From Candidatus Nitrospira neomarina (GTDB taxonomy: Bacteria > Nitrospirota > Nitrospiria > Nitrospirales > UBA8639), in assembly GCF_032051675.1 (NCBI RefSeq), contig NZ_CP116968.1, positions 1,984,001 to 2,048,000 on the forward strand: a stretch of DNA of 64,000 nucleotides, written 5' to 3'. The translations under genes were made by a program, and so were the position numbers. Numbering within the stretch: the first letter of the stretch is position 1; every line of letters begins with the position of its first letter. This document shows positions 37,583 through 47,613 of the stretch, piece by piece. The notes beneath the pieces were generated by a model. That model worked only from the letters and a program-made list of their open reading frames with translations. It was not told where the DNA came from and searched no databases.

Positions 37583-38440
37583 TTAATGTTTGGCAGTCTG
37601 TTTACTCGTGGACGTCGGTGAGGCTGCAGGCTTCGTGCTTGGCGAAAATGTTGATTGAGCGGGAAACGTGCCTTCCGGAAATTTCGCGCTTCCACTCATA
37701 CCGGCTAAGACACCTGTGGGATGTTTGTGAAATCGGCCAAAAACCCGAATGGTTTGACTCACAGGATCAACACGAGGACCAATTTCCACCACTTCCGCAG
37801 AATAGTCCTTTTGAGTCTCATCGATACTAAATGAAAACGGACTGTTCTTGGCGATCCACTGCAGCGAAGACGACGGGAGAATCAATTCAATATCCAGATC
37901 CTGATTACTGACAATACTCACCAGATCATCGTACGGATTCACGCTTTCATAAGGGTTGACCAACGTCTTGACCACATGTCCCGCAAAAGGGGCTGGAATC
38001 CGGCAACCTTGAACAATCACCTGGGCTCTGGTGAGAACCGCCTGAGCTTTTTTTAATTCGGCCAGCGAAATGTCCACTTCCAACCGGCCAATCCCGTGAA
38101 GAGCGGCCAGCTCCTCGTTATTGATGACGGTCTTTTGCCTTGCATCCAAATCCGCTTGGGCGGCCGATAATTCCGCCCGGTATTTGGCACATTCAAATTC
38201 AACGAGAATGTCTCCCTTTTTAAAAGCGTCCCCGTCTCGAAACGGCATCCGCTTCACTAATGCCTGGATTTCACTGGCAAGCACCGCTTCAACCACAGGT
38301 TTCACGATGCCCCGAATCGTCTGAAGATCCGATGAGGGCACACTGCTGCGTCCTCCGCCTTTTGCCAGACTGAGGCCTGAAGTCAGCATGATCAGACTCA
38401 GGACTAAACACAGAATCGTGATTGGGTGTCGATGTATCAT
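37583..38440 (-). CDS. Periplasmic HlyD/AcrA-type membrane fusion protein
   Basis: A 285-residue periplasmic adaptor with a Sec signal peptide (about 1-26, ending GLSLA). It contains the two lipoyl halves (VKPVVEAVLASEI... FKKGDILVEFECAKYRAEL and RIPAPFAGHVVKTLVNPYESVNPYDDLVSI) around an alpha-hairpin, then a beta-barrel (SFSIDETQKDYSAEVVEIGPRVDPVSQTIRVFGRF). Such adaptors join an inner-membrane unit to a TolC duct. It is shorter than typical RND adaptors (350-400). Its start codon overlaps the tolC stop in ATGA. With the two other HlyD domains in the operon, three adaptor-like proteins serve one TolC. Confidence 0.9.
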   Translation of the reverse strand: MIHRHPITILCLVLSLIMLTSGLSLAKGGGRSSVPSSDLQTIRGIVKPVVEAVLASEIQALVKRMPFRDGDAFKKGDILVEFECAKYRAELSAAQADLDARQKTVINNEELAALHGIGRLEVDISLAELKKAQAVLTRAQVIVQGCRIPAPFAGHVVKTLVNPYESVNPYDDLVSIVSNQDLDIELILPSSSLQWIAKNSPFSFSIDETQKDYSAEVVEIGPRVDPVSQTIRVFGRFHKHPTGVLAGMSGSAKFPEGTFPAQSTFSPSTKPAASPTSTSKQTAKH

Positions 38441-40218
38441 GGATTAACTCTCTCTTGGGGTTGAGTGGTTGTCTCTTGGGGTTGAGTGGTTGTCTCTTGA
38501 GGTTGAGTGGTTGTCTCTTGTGATTGCGCGACAGTCTCTTGAGATTGAACCTCAGGTCCTTGAGAAAGCCCGCCAGCCTCTTGGTATTGGGCCTCAGGTT
38601 CTTGAGATAGCGCGTCAGCCTCTTGGGATTGCCCGACCGTATCTTGGTGTTGAGGCCCGGCTCCTTGGGATTGGGTGGTTGGCGCTTGAGTTTGGGCGTC
38701 AGTTGGATGAATCTGCGCGAAGACCTCGGGGCGTTCAAGCCATTCCCAACGTTCCTGTAAGGCCACGGCCAATTCTTCGACACCATCTCCCGTGATGTCC
38801 GTGGGGAAGGGGTCTTCTCCGATCGCGGCTAACACATTGGCATAGGCCATTTCCAATTTGGCCAGTGCCGATTCATACCGTAATTCGGCTACCAGGCCTT
38901 GCATTTTTTCCCGGATGACCAGATGCTCACTGAGCCGGTTCAGGGACCAGGCACGTTGGACCTGTTCGGCAATGGCCATTTGGGTCTCGAGGTAGCGCTT
39001 CCCGGTGGTCACATCCTTCATGGCTGCATGATATTGCGCCACCGACACATGGACTTGACTCATCAAAGCCATCGTCAACGCCAGGCTTTGCATCTCCAAC
39101 ACCTTCTCCTGGGCGTCAATGACCTGCAAGCGGACAGGATGCCGGAACACATTCAACAGATTCCAGCTGACTTTGGCTCCGTAATTCAGCCAATTATTAT
39201 GAAACAGAAAATTGTTGCTATCGTAATTGCCTCCCATATACACATTAAGGTTGGGGAGCAATTCCAGGATGGCGGCTTTGGTTTCTTTGGCGTTAATGCG
39301 TTTTTGGTAGTCGACCTTTCGCAGTTCCGGACGATTCATGAGAGCCCGGTATTCCAAATCTTCCAGCTTCTCAGAGACCTTCGACACGAGGGGTGGATGG
39401 TCCGGCACCGCCAGTTCATAGGGCTCACCGGGATCCAGGTTCATGAGTTCGGCGAGGTGAATTCTGGATAGCGATAATTCCTGATACAGCTGTTGAATTT
39501 CCCGTTGCGCGCTCAGGAGTTCTCGCTCATATTGTAGTGAAGTGAGTGGATCCGCCAGGGCCCGCTCCCGGATCAGATGAACTTCACCCAGCGCTTGCGT
39601 CACCCAATCCTGAAGAAACGCCAGGCGACCCAATGCCCGTTCCGCCCCCACGGCCTTCCAAAAGGCTGAACGGACATCCTGAATAACCCGATTGGCAATG
39701 CGACGTTTATCTTCTTCGGCAATAAGCACGTCGTTGGCCGCTTGTTCCGCCCGGACATACGACAGTCCGAAATCCAGCACATCCCAGCTGAGGGCTAAAT
39801 TGGCCGTGAAGATATTCTTGTCGGAAGACGTGGAGGACACGAGGGATTGTTGGCCTGTTTCTAACGACCGGCTGCTCGCTCCCGCAAAGTTGCTGCGTCC
39901 ATTATAGGCCGCATCAGCCACCACTTTTGGCAGCATATCGTAATGCGCCAGATCCAGTTGCCGATGCGTGACCATTTCCTTTAAACCCTGGACACGCGTT
40001 TCCAAATTATATTTCAATGCCCGCGCCATCGCTTCAAAGAGCGTAATGGGACGAGCCACGGGTTCCTGATATTGCGTGAGTTGAGCCAGGTCCTCTTGGA
40101 CCCGCTGTTGAATTTCTTCCTGAGTGAGTGGAGTGGGCATCACAGCACAGCCGGAGTCCAGCAGGACCAATCCCATCACCACCACACCGACCAGAAATTT
40201 TTGAATGTGTAATGTCAT
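38437..40218 (-). CDS. TolC-family outer-membrane efflux duct with repetitive C-terminal tail
   Basis: About 593 residues. A signal peptide (LVGVVVMGLVLLDSGC) has a Cys at the usual lipidation point but an unusual Asp in the lipobox. Two TolC-type repeats follow: long coiled-coil helices and strands, with LALSWDVLDFGLSYVRA and VSWNLLNVFRHPV as the beta-strand/turn signatures. The last about 85 residues are a Gln/Glu/Thr-rich low-complexity tail not found in standard TolC. It is the first gene of the four-gene envelope operon. It should form the outer-membrane exit for whatever the HlyD and M50 partners move. The ATG at 40218 is preferred over a GTG at 40233; neither has a clear ribosome site. 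Confidence 0.9.
   Translation of the reverse strand: MTLHIQKFLVGVVVMGLVLLDSGCAVMPTPLTQEEIQQRVQEDLAQLTQYQEPVARPITLFEAMARALKYNLETRVQGLKEMVTHRQLDLAHYDMLPKVVADAAYNGRSNFAGASSRSLETGQQSLVSSTSSDKNIFTANLALSWDVLDFGLSYVRAEQAANDVLIAEEDKRRIANRVIQDVRSAFWKAVGAERALGRLAFLQDWVTQALGEVHLIRERALADPLTSLQYERELLSAQREIQQLYQELSLSRIHLAELMNLDPGEPYELAVPDHPPLVSKVSEKLEDLEYRALMNRPELRKVDYQKRINAKETKAAILELLPNLNVYMGGNYDSNNFLFHNNWLNYGAKVSWNLLNVFRHPVRLQVIDAQEKVLEMQSLALTMALMSQVHVSVAQYHAAMKDVTTGKRYLETQMAIAEQVQRAWSLNRLSEHLVIREKMQGLVAELRYESALAKLEMAYANVLAAIGEDPFPTDITGDGVEELAVALQERWEWLERPEVFAQIHPTDAQTQAPTTQSQGAGPQHQDTVGQSQEADALSQEPEAQYQEAGGLSQGPEVQSQETVAQSQETTTQPQETTTQPQETTTQPQERVNP
38452..38700 (-). repeat. Short tandem repeats in the tolC 3' end
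   Basis: Three near-perfect 21-base units (plus strand GGTTGAGTGGTTGTCTCTTGG) at about 38459-38521 encode QETTTQP. Several diverged units of 18-36 bases follow, encoding SQExxxQxQE-type peptides. All are in frame, so copy-number change would alter tail length without breaking the gene. Confidence 0.85.
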
Positions 40219-41016
40219 AGTTAAAAAATGCACGATCAGTCGCTACAATTTATTGGTGCACAGATCTCATGGCCCCAAGCACTTGTTTGCGAAACGTCAC
40301 CACCCGCATGACTCCACAGATCCGCATGTCACATCTTCCGCAACTCAAGTCCGTCTTCCCTTATCGGTCTTTTGACCATTTTTTACACATTAGAAACCGG
40401 AACTACCCCTTTGGGGCATTCCAGTTCTGTTTCTCGGTTTTTCTTTTGTCAAGATTAAATAGCGGGTGATTTTTATTCATTCGACTCCTGGGCAGGCGTA
40501 CAATAATGCGCAATAACTTCTCCCAACCTCTTGTATCCGCATACGTTGAAAGACAAGACAGCCCAAAATTATTTTTCACATCCACCTCATTTTTTCCCTC
40601 AAGTCTTTATTTCACTATCCTTATGAAGCAGATCCCGCCCGGGTTGTTGTCAACCAAGGACGAAAACTCATTGGATCAACCGGACTCCTCACTGCTGAGA
40701 ATCCCTTGCATCCCCGACCAGAAGAAATGTCTATAGGCAAATTTTTCCGTATTTCGTACAGAAAGCCAAACCATTGACCGAATAAGGAGATGGCGCAATC
40801 TCGTGCCATGGGCATGCGTCAAAAGAGGCAACAAAACAAGATGTCAGATGTGCCATGGAGGATCGATAGAAATCATGTCTGCTGGTGAAATACGACAAGA
40901 AGAATGGCGACATCAGGATTGGTGCATGATATCAGGGGAACCAGCAGAAGCAGAACGAATGTCTGCAACACGCAACGTCTGCGCCAGCACCCATCGGCAG
41001 TAGGAATTGCATTGCA
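40219..41016. other. Divergent control region between the tolC operon and giant gene C
   Basis: About 800 bases without a convincing gene. It must hold promoters for the tolC operon (leftward) and gene C (rightward). Apart from the terminator-like hairpin at 40392-40447, no clear boxes are visible. The short frames here have no ribosome sites. Confidence 0.5.
40392..40447 (+). terminator. Terminator-like hairpin in the leader of giant gene C
   Basis: AGAAAC..GAACT.CCCC pairs with GGGG..AGTTC.GTTTCT around a TTT loop, and a T-rich run (GGTTTTTCTTTTG) follows on the plus strand. No gene ends just upstream on that strand. It could end a short upstream RNA or act as an attenuator before gene C. 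Confidence 0.4.
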
Positions 41017-44000
41017 ATGAAGGCACTGTTAGCGCTTGAACCCAGGATACTCTTTGATGGAGCCGCTTTCGTTACCGGGGCGGAAGTGGCTCAGGATCAG
41101 ACCACCCAAGATCAACCTGACCCGGATATCAATGCAGATACAAAAAATAGTTCCGGTGAAAACATAGCCACTGATCATGACGCCTTCTGGGCGTCCGGTC
41201 TCTCACTGGCCACACCAGCGGATCGTCGGGAAATGGTCTTCATCGATACGCGTGTCGAAAATTACACAGCCCTCATGGACGGCATCGATCCGGCCACGGA
41301 AGTCATTCTCCTGGATGCGAGACGGGACGGGATTGAACAAATTGCAGAGGCGCTCAAGGACCGAAGTGATATCGATGCCATTCACCTTATTGGGGAAGGC
41401 ACCGAGTCGGAGATGCATTTGGGAACAGCCTTCCTCACGCAAGAGGCCATCAGTGGCCGCTACGCCAACCTATTCACCCAGATTGGACAGAGTCTGTCTG
41501 CCGACGCCGATCTGTTGATCTATGGTTGCAACTTTGGCCGTGGTCAGGCCGGCCTATCCGCGATGCAAACCATAGCCCAACTCACGGGGGCGGATATTGC
41601 CGCAAGCACGGATCGAACGGGCCACATCAACGAATACGCCAACTGGCAACTGGAAGTCTCCACCGGGTTTATTGAAACATCAATCGTCATCGGCCAGGCC
41701 ACCCAGGACTCCTGGGAAGGCGTGTTGGCCACTTTCACGGTAACAACGACGGCTGATGGCGGCGCCGGATCGCTGCGCCAGGCTATTCTCGATGCCAATG
41801 CCAACTCCGGCACCGACTCAATAATCTTTGTGGGAAGCGGGACCTATCTGCTCACCATTACCGGAACAGGCGAGAATTCCGCGGTCACGGGAGACCTGGA
41901 CATCACGGAGAGTCTGACTATTACCGGCAACGGCGTCGGGAACACCATCATCGACGGCGGAGGGATCGACAGAGTTTTCGATGTCCGTTCCAGTTCCGTC
42001 GCCACCATATCGAACGTCACCGTTCAGGGCGGAAATTCTTCCTCAGGTGGAGGAATAAGTGTTGACAGCGGGACCAATGTGACGCTGTCAAACGTGATCG
42101 TGAGTGGGAATACCACGAGTGTTGGCGGAGGAGGAATATCTAACAAGGGAACTCTAACCCTTACGGACACCGCCATCAGCGGCAACTCTGCAGTCTGGGG
42201 CGGAGGTATTTACAATGAAAGTGGAGTCGTCACGCTTAACCGGGTGACCATCGGTCCCGGCAATACCGCCACCAACGATGGAGGTGGCATTTATAATTTT
42301 GGCGTCGGTGCCGGTTTATCCCTGACCAATGTGACGATCACCGGAAATTCAGCTGGAATAAATGGCGGGGGGATTTGGACAAACAGGACTGTCGATATCA
42401 CCAACTCCACCATTGCTTCCAACACGAGTGGGGGTGGCATTTATGGATCGGGGGCTCAAGGTAACGTGACCCTCAAGAATACGATTCTGGACAATAATAT
42501 CGGGGGAAACGCGAATAAAGCGATGACATCGCTTGGAAACAATATCGATAGCGACGGCACTGCAGGGTTAGGAGATCCGTTGGACGGCCAGGATCCCATG
42601 CTGGCAGGCTTGGCCGATAACGGGGGGCCTACGCAAACTCATGCTCTTCTGGTCGGCAGCCCGGGCATTGATGCCGGAACGGCCGTAGGTACACCCCTTA
42701 CCGACCAGCGTGGAGTAAGCCGCGTCGGAAACGTCGACATCGGTGCATTTGAATTCACGTCGACCAACCAGGCACCGGTCAATGTGGTGCCCGTAGCTCA
42801 GACGACCAATCAAGACACCACGTTGGTGTTTTCCAGCGGTACCAGCAATCAGATCTCAATTTCGGACCCCGATGCCGGCACCAGTGAAGTAGAGGTGACA
42901 TTGTCCGCCACCAATGGCACCGTGACCTTGGCTGGCACTGCGGGACTTACGTTCAGTATCGGTGATGGCACGGGGGATACAACCATGACCTTTGCCGGTA
43001 CCGTCGCCGCCATCAATACCGCCTTGAATGGCCTGATGTTTGATCCCCCCACAAGCTACACCGGCCCTGCTAGTGTGGACATTACCACGCGGGATCAGGG
43101 CAATAGTGGCGCCGCTCCGCTCGATGGGGACGCCAACATCACGACGAAATACACCTTCGATGTCGATGGCACAGACGCGATCGGCATTAATGACGCCACG
43201 CTGAACAACGGTGCCGCCATTGTCACAGATGGCGAGCGCGGCAACGTCCTCAGCACCGATGGAATCAATGACTATGCGAGAGTTCCAGCCGCTGCCACGA
43301 ACGGATTAGCGCAATTCACTTTCAGTTTCTGGGTGAAAACGACGGAGAGCCGAACGAACGCCACCTACTATAACCGTCCTACTCTTTTCGGGATGGAGCT
43401 CGCCGGGTTCGGCAACAACGACCTGGCGCTCAACACAAACAATGGCTTTATTGGTTTTTGGACGGGGCTGGCGGGGGCGGGGGACGGCAATTATCTCTCG
43501 ACCACCACCCAAATCAACGACAACCAATGGCATCAGATCACGGTTTCCAACAATGGTGCCAGCGCTAGCCTATACGTAGACGGGGTGTTGGAGACCTCTC
43601 TGGCGACCGGAAATGGCCTGGCCAACTCCGCCTTCTTCATCGGGGCATTAAATAACAGTGGGGCTCCAGGACGCTACCACAGCGGATTTTTCGACGACGT
43701 TCGTATTTTCAATCGCTCGCTGACGTCTCAGGAAGCCAACGATCTTTATAGCCTGAGCGACACCGATAATGTGGCGATTACTGTTTCTGTTGCCCCCACG
43801 CTTGATCTGGATGCCAATGATAGTTCCGGGGCGACGGGCAATGACTACCAGTTCACCTTTACCGAAGGCGACGGCCCTACCGCTATCGCCGACACCGATA
43901 CGGACGTGGTCGATCCCGACAGTACCACCTTCGCCTCGGTAAAACTGGCTGTCACCGGACTCCTGGACGGAAACGCCGAGACGCTTGTTCTCGATGGCGA

Positions 44001-47000
44001 CACCTTTGCCCTGGCCACAGCAAATGCGGGACAAGACACCACCGGCGGCAACTATCGTGTCGTCATCGCGACTGGCGCCGGGACGGCCTCGGTCACCATC
44101 ACCAAACAGGGCGGCGGCACATTTACTGAAGCCGAGACCGAAACCTTGATCGAGGCGGTGCAGTACCAGCACACGGATACCAGCACTCCCACCGACGGCA
44201 ACCGGCTGATCGACATCATCGTCAATGACGGCTCCGCCGACAGCGCCCCAGCCCGCACGACCATTAACGTGAACCCCGTCAACGATCAACCAACTTTTGC
44301 CGGCCTGGACAACGCCCCCACATTTACCGAAGGCGGCACACCAGCGGTGCTTGATGGCAATGTCACGATTGCGGACCCGGAGTTGGATGCAGCCGACAAT
44401 TACAACGGCGCTACCCTCACGTTGGTGCGCAACGGGGGAGCTAACGCGGAGGATATTTTCGGAGGTAGCGGCACCCTCAATTCTCTGACCCAAAGCGGAT
44501 CCCTTGTGGTCGGAGGGACCACAATCGGCACAGTCACGACCAACGGTGGCGGCACACTTGTGCTCACCTTCAACGGGAATGCCACCACAGCCCGGGTCAA
44601 CAGTGCACTCCAGCAACTCACCTATGCCAACAACAGCTTCACACCACCCGCCAGCGTCCAGATCAACTTCACAATTAACGATGGAAACAGCGGGGGTCAA
44701 GGTGGTGGCGGGGCCTTGAACGGTTCAGGCTTGGTCACGGTCACCATTCTCGCAACCAACACCGCGCCGGCCTTCAGTGGGCTGGACAACACCCCCACTT
44801 TTACGGAAGGCGGCCTCCCGGTGGTTCTTGATAATAACGCCATCATCGCCGATCCGGAACTGGATGCGGCCAATAACTACAACGGGGCCACCCTCACCCT
44901 GGTGCGCTACGGCGGCGCGAATGCGGAGGATCTCTTTAATGGCAGTGGCACCCTGCTACCGCTAATTGAAAATGGCAACGTTTGGATCGGTATTACCAAT
45001 ATCGGTACCGTCACCACCAACAGCGGGGGGACGCTCGTGCTCACCTTTAACGGCAACGCCACCACCGCTCTGGTGAACAGTGCGCTCCAGCAGCTCACCT
45101 ATGCCAACAACAGCCCCACGCCCCCGGCCAACGTGCAAATCGATTTCACCATTGACGACGGCAACGCCGGCGCCCAGGGTAGCGGCGGCGCCCTTACGGG
45201 TACGGGTTCGATCACGGTCGGCATCAACGCAATCAACACTCCACCCGTCGCTGTGCTGGACGTCTTTGTGGTCAACGAAGGTTCGACCAACACCTTAAAC
45301 CTTGCCGGCAATGACATCGATCTTGATGACGGCCTGGACCTGACCAGTATTACCATTATCTCCGGGCCTACCAACGGCACCATCTCCGCCATCAATCCCG
45401 ATGGGACCATGGACTACCTCCACAATGGCTCCGAAACCCTCAGCGACAGTTTCACCTACACCATCAATGATCTGGCCGGGGCCACGTCCAATACCGTGAC
45501 GGTGAGCTTGAATGTGACGCCGGTCAACGATTCGCCGACGCTACGAAACGTGCCGTTGGCGCTAAATCCGAGCACCGAAGATACCGGCTTCCCGGTTGGA
45601 GCCGTTGGCACGTTGGTTTCAAGCCTGGTGGATTTGGACACGATACCTGGCGGACACGACAACGTCACCGATCCGGATCCCGGCGCACTCACCGGAATGG
45701 CCGTGACTCAGGTCGACGAAACGAACGGCTCGTGGCTCTACAGTACGGATAACGGGGTGAACTGGTTGGGGCTAACCGGGGTCAACCCCAACGCAGCGCG
45801 TTTGTTGGCTGCTGATGGTGCAACCCGCCTCTATTTTCAGCCGAATCCAGACTTCTTTGGGACGGTCTTATCTGGGATTACCTTCCGAGCATGGGATCAG
45901 GTTAATGGGAGCAACGGGGCGATTGGCGATACGACACCGCCAGGGGGCACATCAGGATTCAGTACAGCGCAGGGCACCGCCGATATCACCATCAATCCGG
46001 TTGGCGATCCCCCCATCATCACCTCCAATGGAGGTGGCGCCAGCGCCACTGTGACCGTTCTTGAGGGGAGCACCGTGGTGACCGATGTGAATGCCGGCGA
46101 TGCCGATGGGGATATTCTGACCTACAGCATTATTGGTGGTGTCGATGCTGCGCGCTTTAGCATCGATCCTTCCACCGGAGTGCTCACCTTCCTCACGGCG
46201 CCCGACTTCCGAACCCCGGGTGATGTGGGATCTGACAATGTCTATGACGTAATTGTCCAGGCCTCCGACGGTACCGCCGTCGATACACAAGCCCTTGCCG
46301 TCACCGTCACCCCGGCTAACGTCGCGCCTCCCATATTCAATCCCTCGCCGCCGGACTCCCCGCCTTCTTCAGATCCGCCACCGAGAGAGACCGGGGGAGA
46401 GCCAGCGGGGGACCAGGCTCCGGTCAATGGGGGCAGTCTTGATCCCGGCTCGCCCGGACAAATCGCTCACGGCGGACAGGGCTTCACAACCACTGGTGCC
46501 AGAGAGGCAGACACGGGGAATTCTCCGGGACAATACGATGTGTCCGTTAAGCAAGAGGGTGAAGAACGGATCGGACCCGTGGAGATGATGAGTGACATAA
46601 TGGGGTTTCTACAGAAACCATTTGACGTCACAGCTCTTAAGAGTGAAATCCAGTCCTTACTGCACCGATCAGGATTCCTTCAGGGCCTCGATCGGGTCCG
46701 GGACGATGTTCAGGAGGTCACGGCATCCGAAAAGACCTCTTTGGCCTCCAGCATTGCCGTGTCCACAGGGCTATCGATCGGTTATGTCGTCTGGCTCCTT
46801 CGCAGTGGGGTGCTGTTGACGGCCCTGCTCTCTTCCGTGCCTGCCTGGCAGTTTGTGAATCCGCTGGTGGTGCTGGATTCGGCTGCGAAGAAGAACCGTC
46901 AAAAGGGGCAGAAAGATGTGAAAGACGATTCGGTTGAGTCCCTGTTTGAGGAATCCGCGGCAGCTACCGGAACATCTGAGGCAAAGACCGGAGACCACAC

Positions 47001-47040
47001 CAGGCATCATCGAGCCCGGTGGTTCCGAAACAGACCATGA
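41017..47040 (+). CDS. Giant DUF4347 surface protein C with LamG domain
   Basis: A 2007-residue surface protein. It starts almost at once with LEPRILFDGAA (residues 7-17), then DUF4347 (about 60-230, with EMVFIDTRVENYTALMDGI and LLIYGCNFGRGQAG). A beta-helix follows and closes with a choice-of-anchor Q-like segment (NNIDSDGTAGLGDPLDGQDPMLAGLADNGGPTQTHALL). Next come an Ig-like domain and a LamG domain (YTFDVDGTDAIGINDATLNNGA...SGFFDDVRIFN). Two repeat types then alternate: one opening LDLDANDSSGATGNDYxFTFTEGDGPTAIAD and one opening FxGLDNxPTFTEGG. VCBS- and cadherin-like units and a Pro-rich spacer lead to the C-terminal TM motif GYVVWLLRSGVLLTALLSSVPAWQFVNPLVVLD. There is no Sec signal and no RTX repeats. 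Its stop overlaps the ATG of a tiny fossil ORF. Closest relative is D. Confidence 0.92.
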   Translation: MKALLALEPRILFDGAAFVTGAEVAQDQTTQDQPDPDINADTKNSSGENIATDHDAFWASGLSLATPADRREMVFIDTRVENYTALMDGIDPATEVILLDARRDGIEQIAEALKDRSDIDAIHLIGEGTESEMHLGTAFLTQEAISGRYANLFTQIGQSLSADADLLIYGCNFGRGQAGLSAMQTIAQLTGADIAASTDRTGHINEYANWQLEVSTGFIETSIVIGQATQDSWEGVLATFTVTTTADGGAGSLRQAILDANANSGTDSIIFVGSGTYLLTITGTGENSAVTGDLDITESLTITGNGVGNTIIDGGGIDRVFDVRSSSVATISNVTVQGGNSSSGGGISVDSGTNVTLSNVIVSGNTTSVGGGGISNKGTLTLTDTAISGNSAVWGGGIYNESGVVTLNRVTIGPGNTATNDGGGIYNFGVGAGLSLTNVTITGNSAGINGGGIWTNRTVDITNSTIASNTSGGGIYGSGAQGNVTLKNTILDNNIGGNANKAMTSLGNNIDSDGTAGLGDPLDGQDPMLAGLADNGGPTQTHALLVGSPGIDAGTAVGTPLTDQRGVSRVGNVDIGAFEFTSTNQAPVNVVPVAQTTNQDTTLVFSSGTSNQISISDPDAGTSEVEVTLSATNGTVTLAGTAGLTFSIGDGTGDTTMTFAGTVAAINTALNGLMFDPPTSYTGPASVDITTRDQGNSGAAPLDGDANITTKYTFDVDGTDAIGINDATLNNGAAIVTDGERGNVLSTDGINDYARVPAAATNGLAQFTFSFWVKTTESRTNATYYNRPTLFGMELAGFGNNDLALNTNNGFIGFWTGLAGAGDGNYLSTTTQINDNQWHQITVSNNGASASLYVDGVLETSLATGNGLANSAFFIGALNNSGAPGRYHSGFFDDVRIFNRSLTSQEANDLYSLSDTDNVAITVSVAPTLDLDANDSSGATGNDYQFTFTEGDGPTAIADTDTDVVDPDSTTFASVKLAVTGLLDGNAETLVLDGDTFALATANAGQDTTGGNYRVVIATGAGTASVTITKQGGGTFTEAETETLIEAVQYQHTDTSTPTDGNRLIDIIVNDGSADSAPARTTINVNPVNDQPTFAGLDNAPTFTEGGTPAVLDGNVTIADPELDAADNYNGATLTLVRNGGANAEDIFGGSGTLNSLTQSGSLVVGGTTIGTVTTNGGGTLVLTFNGNATTARVNSALQQLTYANNSFTPPASVQINFTINDGNSGGQGGGGALNGSGLVTVTILATNTAPAFSGLDNTPTFTEGGLPVVLDNNAIIADPELDAANNYNGATLTLVRYGGANAEDLFNGSGTLLPLIENGNVWIGITNIGTVTTNSGGTLVLTFNGNATTALVNSALQQLTYANNSPTPPANVQIDFTIDDGNAGAQGSGGALTGTGSITVGINAINTPPVAVLDVFVVNEGSTNTLNLAGNDIDLDDGLDLTSITIISGPTNGTISAINPDGTMDYLHNGSETLSDSFTYTINDLAGATSNTVTVSLNVTPVNDSPTLRNVPLALNPSTEDTGFPVGAVGTLVSSLVDLDTIPGGHDNVTDPDPGALTGMAVTQVDETNGSWLYSTDNGVNWLGLTGVNPNAARLLAADGATRLYFQPNPDFFGTVLSGITFRAWDQVNGSNGAIGDTTPPGGTSGFSTAQGTADITINPVGDPPIITSNGGGASATVTVLEGSTVVTDVNAGDADGDILTYSIIGGVDAARFSIDPSTGVLTFLTAPDFRTPGDVGSDNVYDVIVQASDGTAVDTQALAVTVTPANVAPPIFNPSPPDSPPSSDPPPRETGGEPAGDQAPVNGGSLDPGSPGQIAHGGQGFTTTGAREADTGNSPGQYDVSVKQEGEERIGPVEMMSDIMGFLQKPFDVTALKSEIQSLLHRSGFLQGLDRVRDDVQEVTASEKTSLASSIAVSTGLSIGYVVWLLRSGVLLTALLSSVPAWQFVNPLVVLDSAAKKNRQKGQKDVKDDSVESLFEESAAATGTSEAKTGDHTRHHRARWFRNRP

Positions 47041-47072
47041 ACATCTTGTCAAAAAACCAGCTTCACATTTGA
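47037..47072 (+). pseudogene. Fossil start of a sensor kinase gene after giant gene C
   Basis: The ATGA overlap at the end of gene C opens an 11-codon ORF, MNILSKNQLHI. The hybrid kinase that follows gene D in the same ATGA arrangement starts MNILSTKSRL. Only the first five codons match, so this is the stump of a lost partner or a conserved coupling signal. Evidence is short. Confidence 0.5.
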
Positions 47073-47613
47073 AAATTTGGTAGTCCTCCCGGTTCAATCC
47101 TGAATTCTGAGTTTCATGAGGTTCTATCCGGATGTTGCATAACGCGTAATAATGTCCATGACCATCCATCTATGCCCTCTAATCTGAGCTGAAAACCCCC
47201 ACGATATTTCAAGGTCAATTCCCTCCCTTTTTTCACGTTGAGTCAAAAAGGCTTCTCCAAGCCGTTGGTGAAAAATCACAAGCCCGATTCAGCTCTCTCA
47301 ATCTAATTTGTCGTTTTCTCCGGAGTCTTCCAATTCTTGAATGAGGGAAAAAAGGGTATGGGAAAATTTTTCCTCATGAAGTCCAGTAATCATATAAATG
47401 GCCGAAAAGAAAGGGAAAGCCTTCTTCTATTTTTTGAAAGAATAAATAGGGAGAGAGTATGAACCGGGCAAAATTTGCCGTTCTGCCGGTAAAACATCAA
47501 TCCCACGGCACAACGACGTTTTACTTTTCAAGTGGACAAGAATCACAGAGACGCATGGATTGGGAACAACACATCTGGGCGACCACGCACACGGGGTGGA
47601 GGCGGCCGAGGGC
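47073..47613. other. Gap between giant genes C and D
   Basis: About 540 bases with no gene. An inverted repeat at about 47340-47376 (ATGAGG..AAAAA against TTTTTCCTCAT) could fold in RNA. It must hold the promoter of gene D unless C and D are co-transcribed. Confidence 0.4.

Noticed and set aside
43648-44700. A 350-codon minus-strand ORF opposite giant C
   Set aside because: It mirrors the repeats of C, is Val/Gly-rich nonsense and has no homology-like motifs.
47340-47376. Inverted repeat between giant genes C and D as a terminator
   Set aside because: The stem is A+T-rich and imperfect with no clear T-run beyond it; it is kept only as a note in the gap entry.
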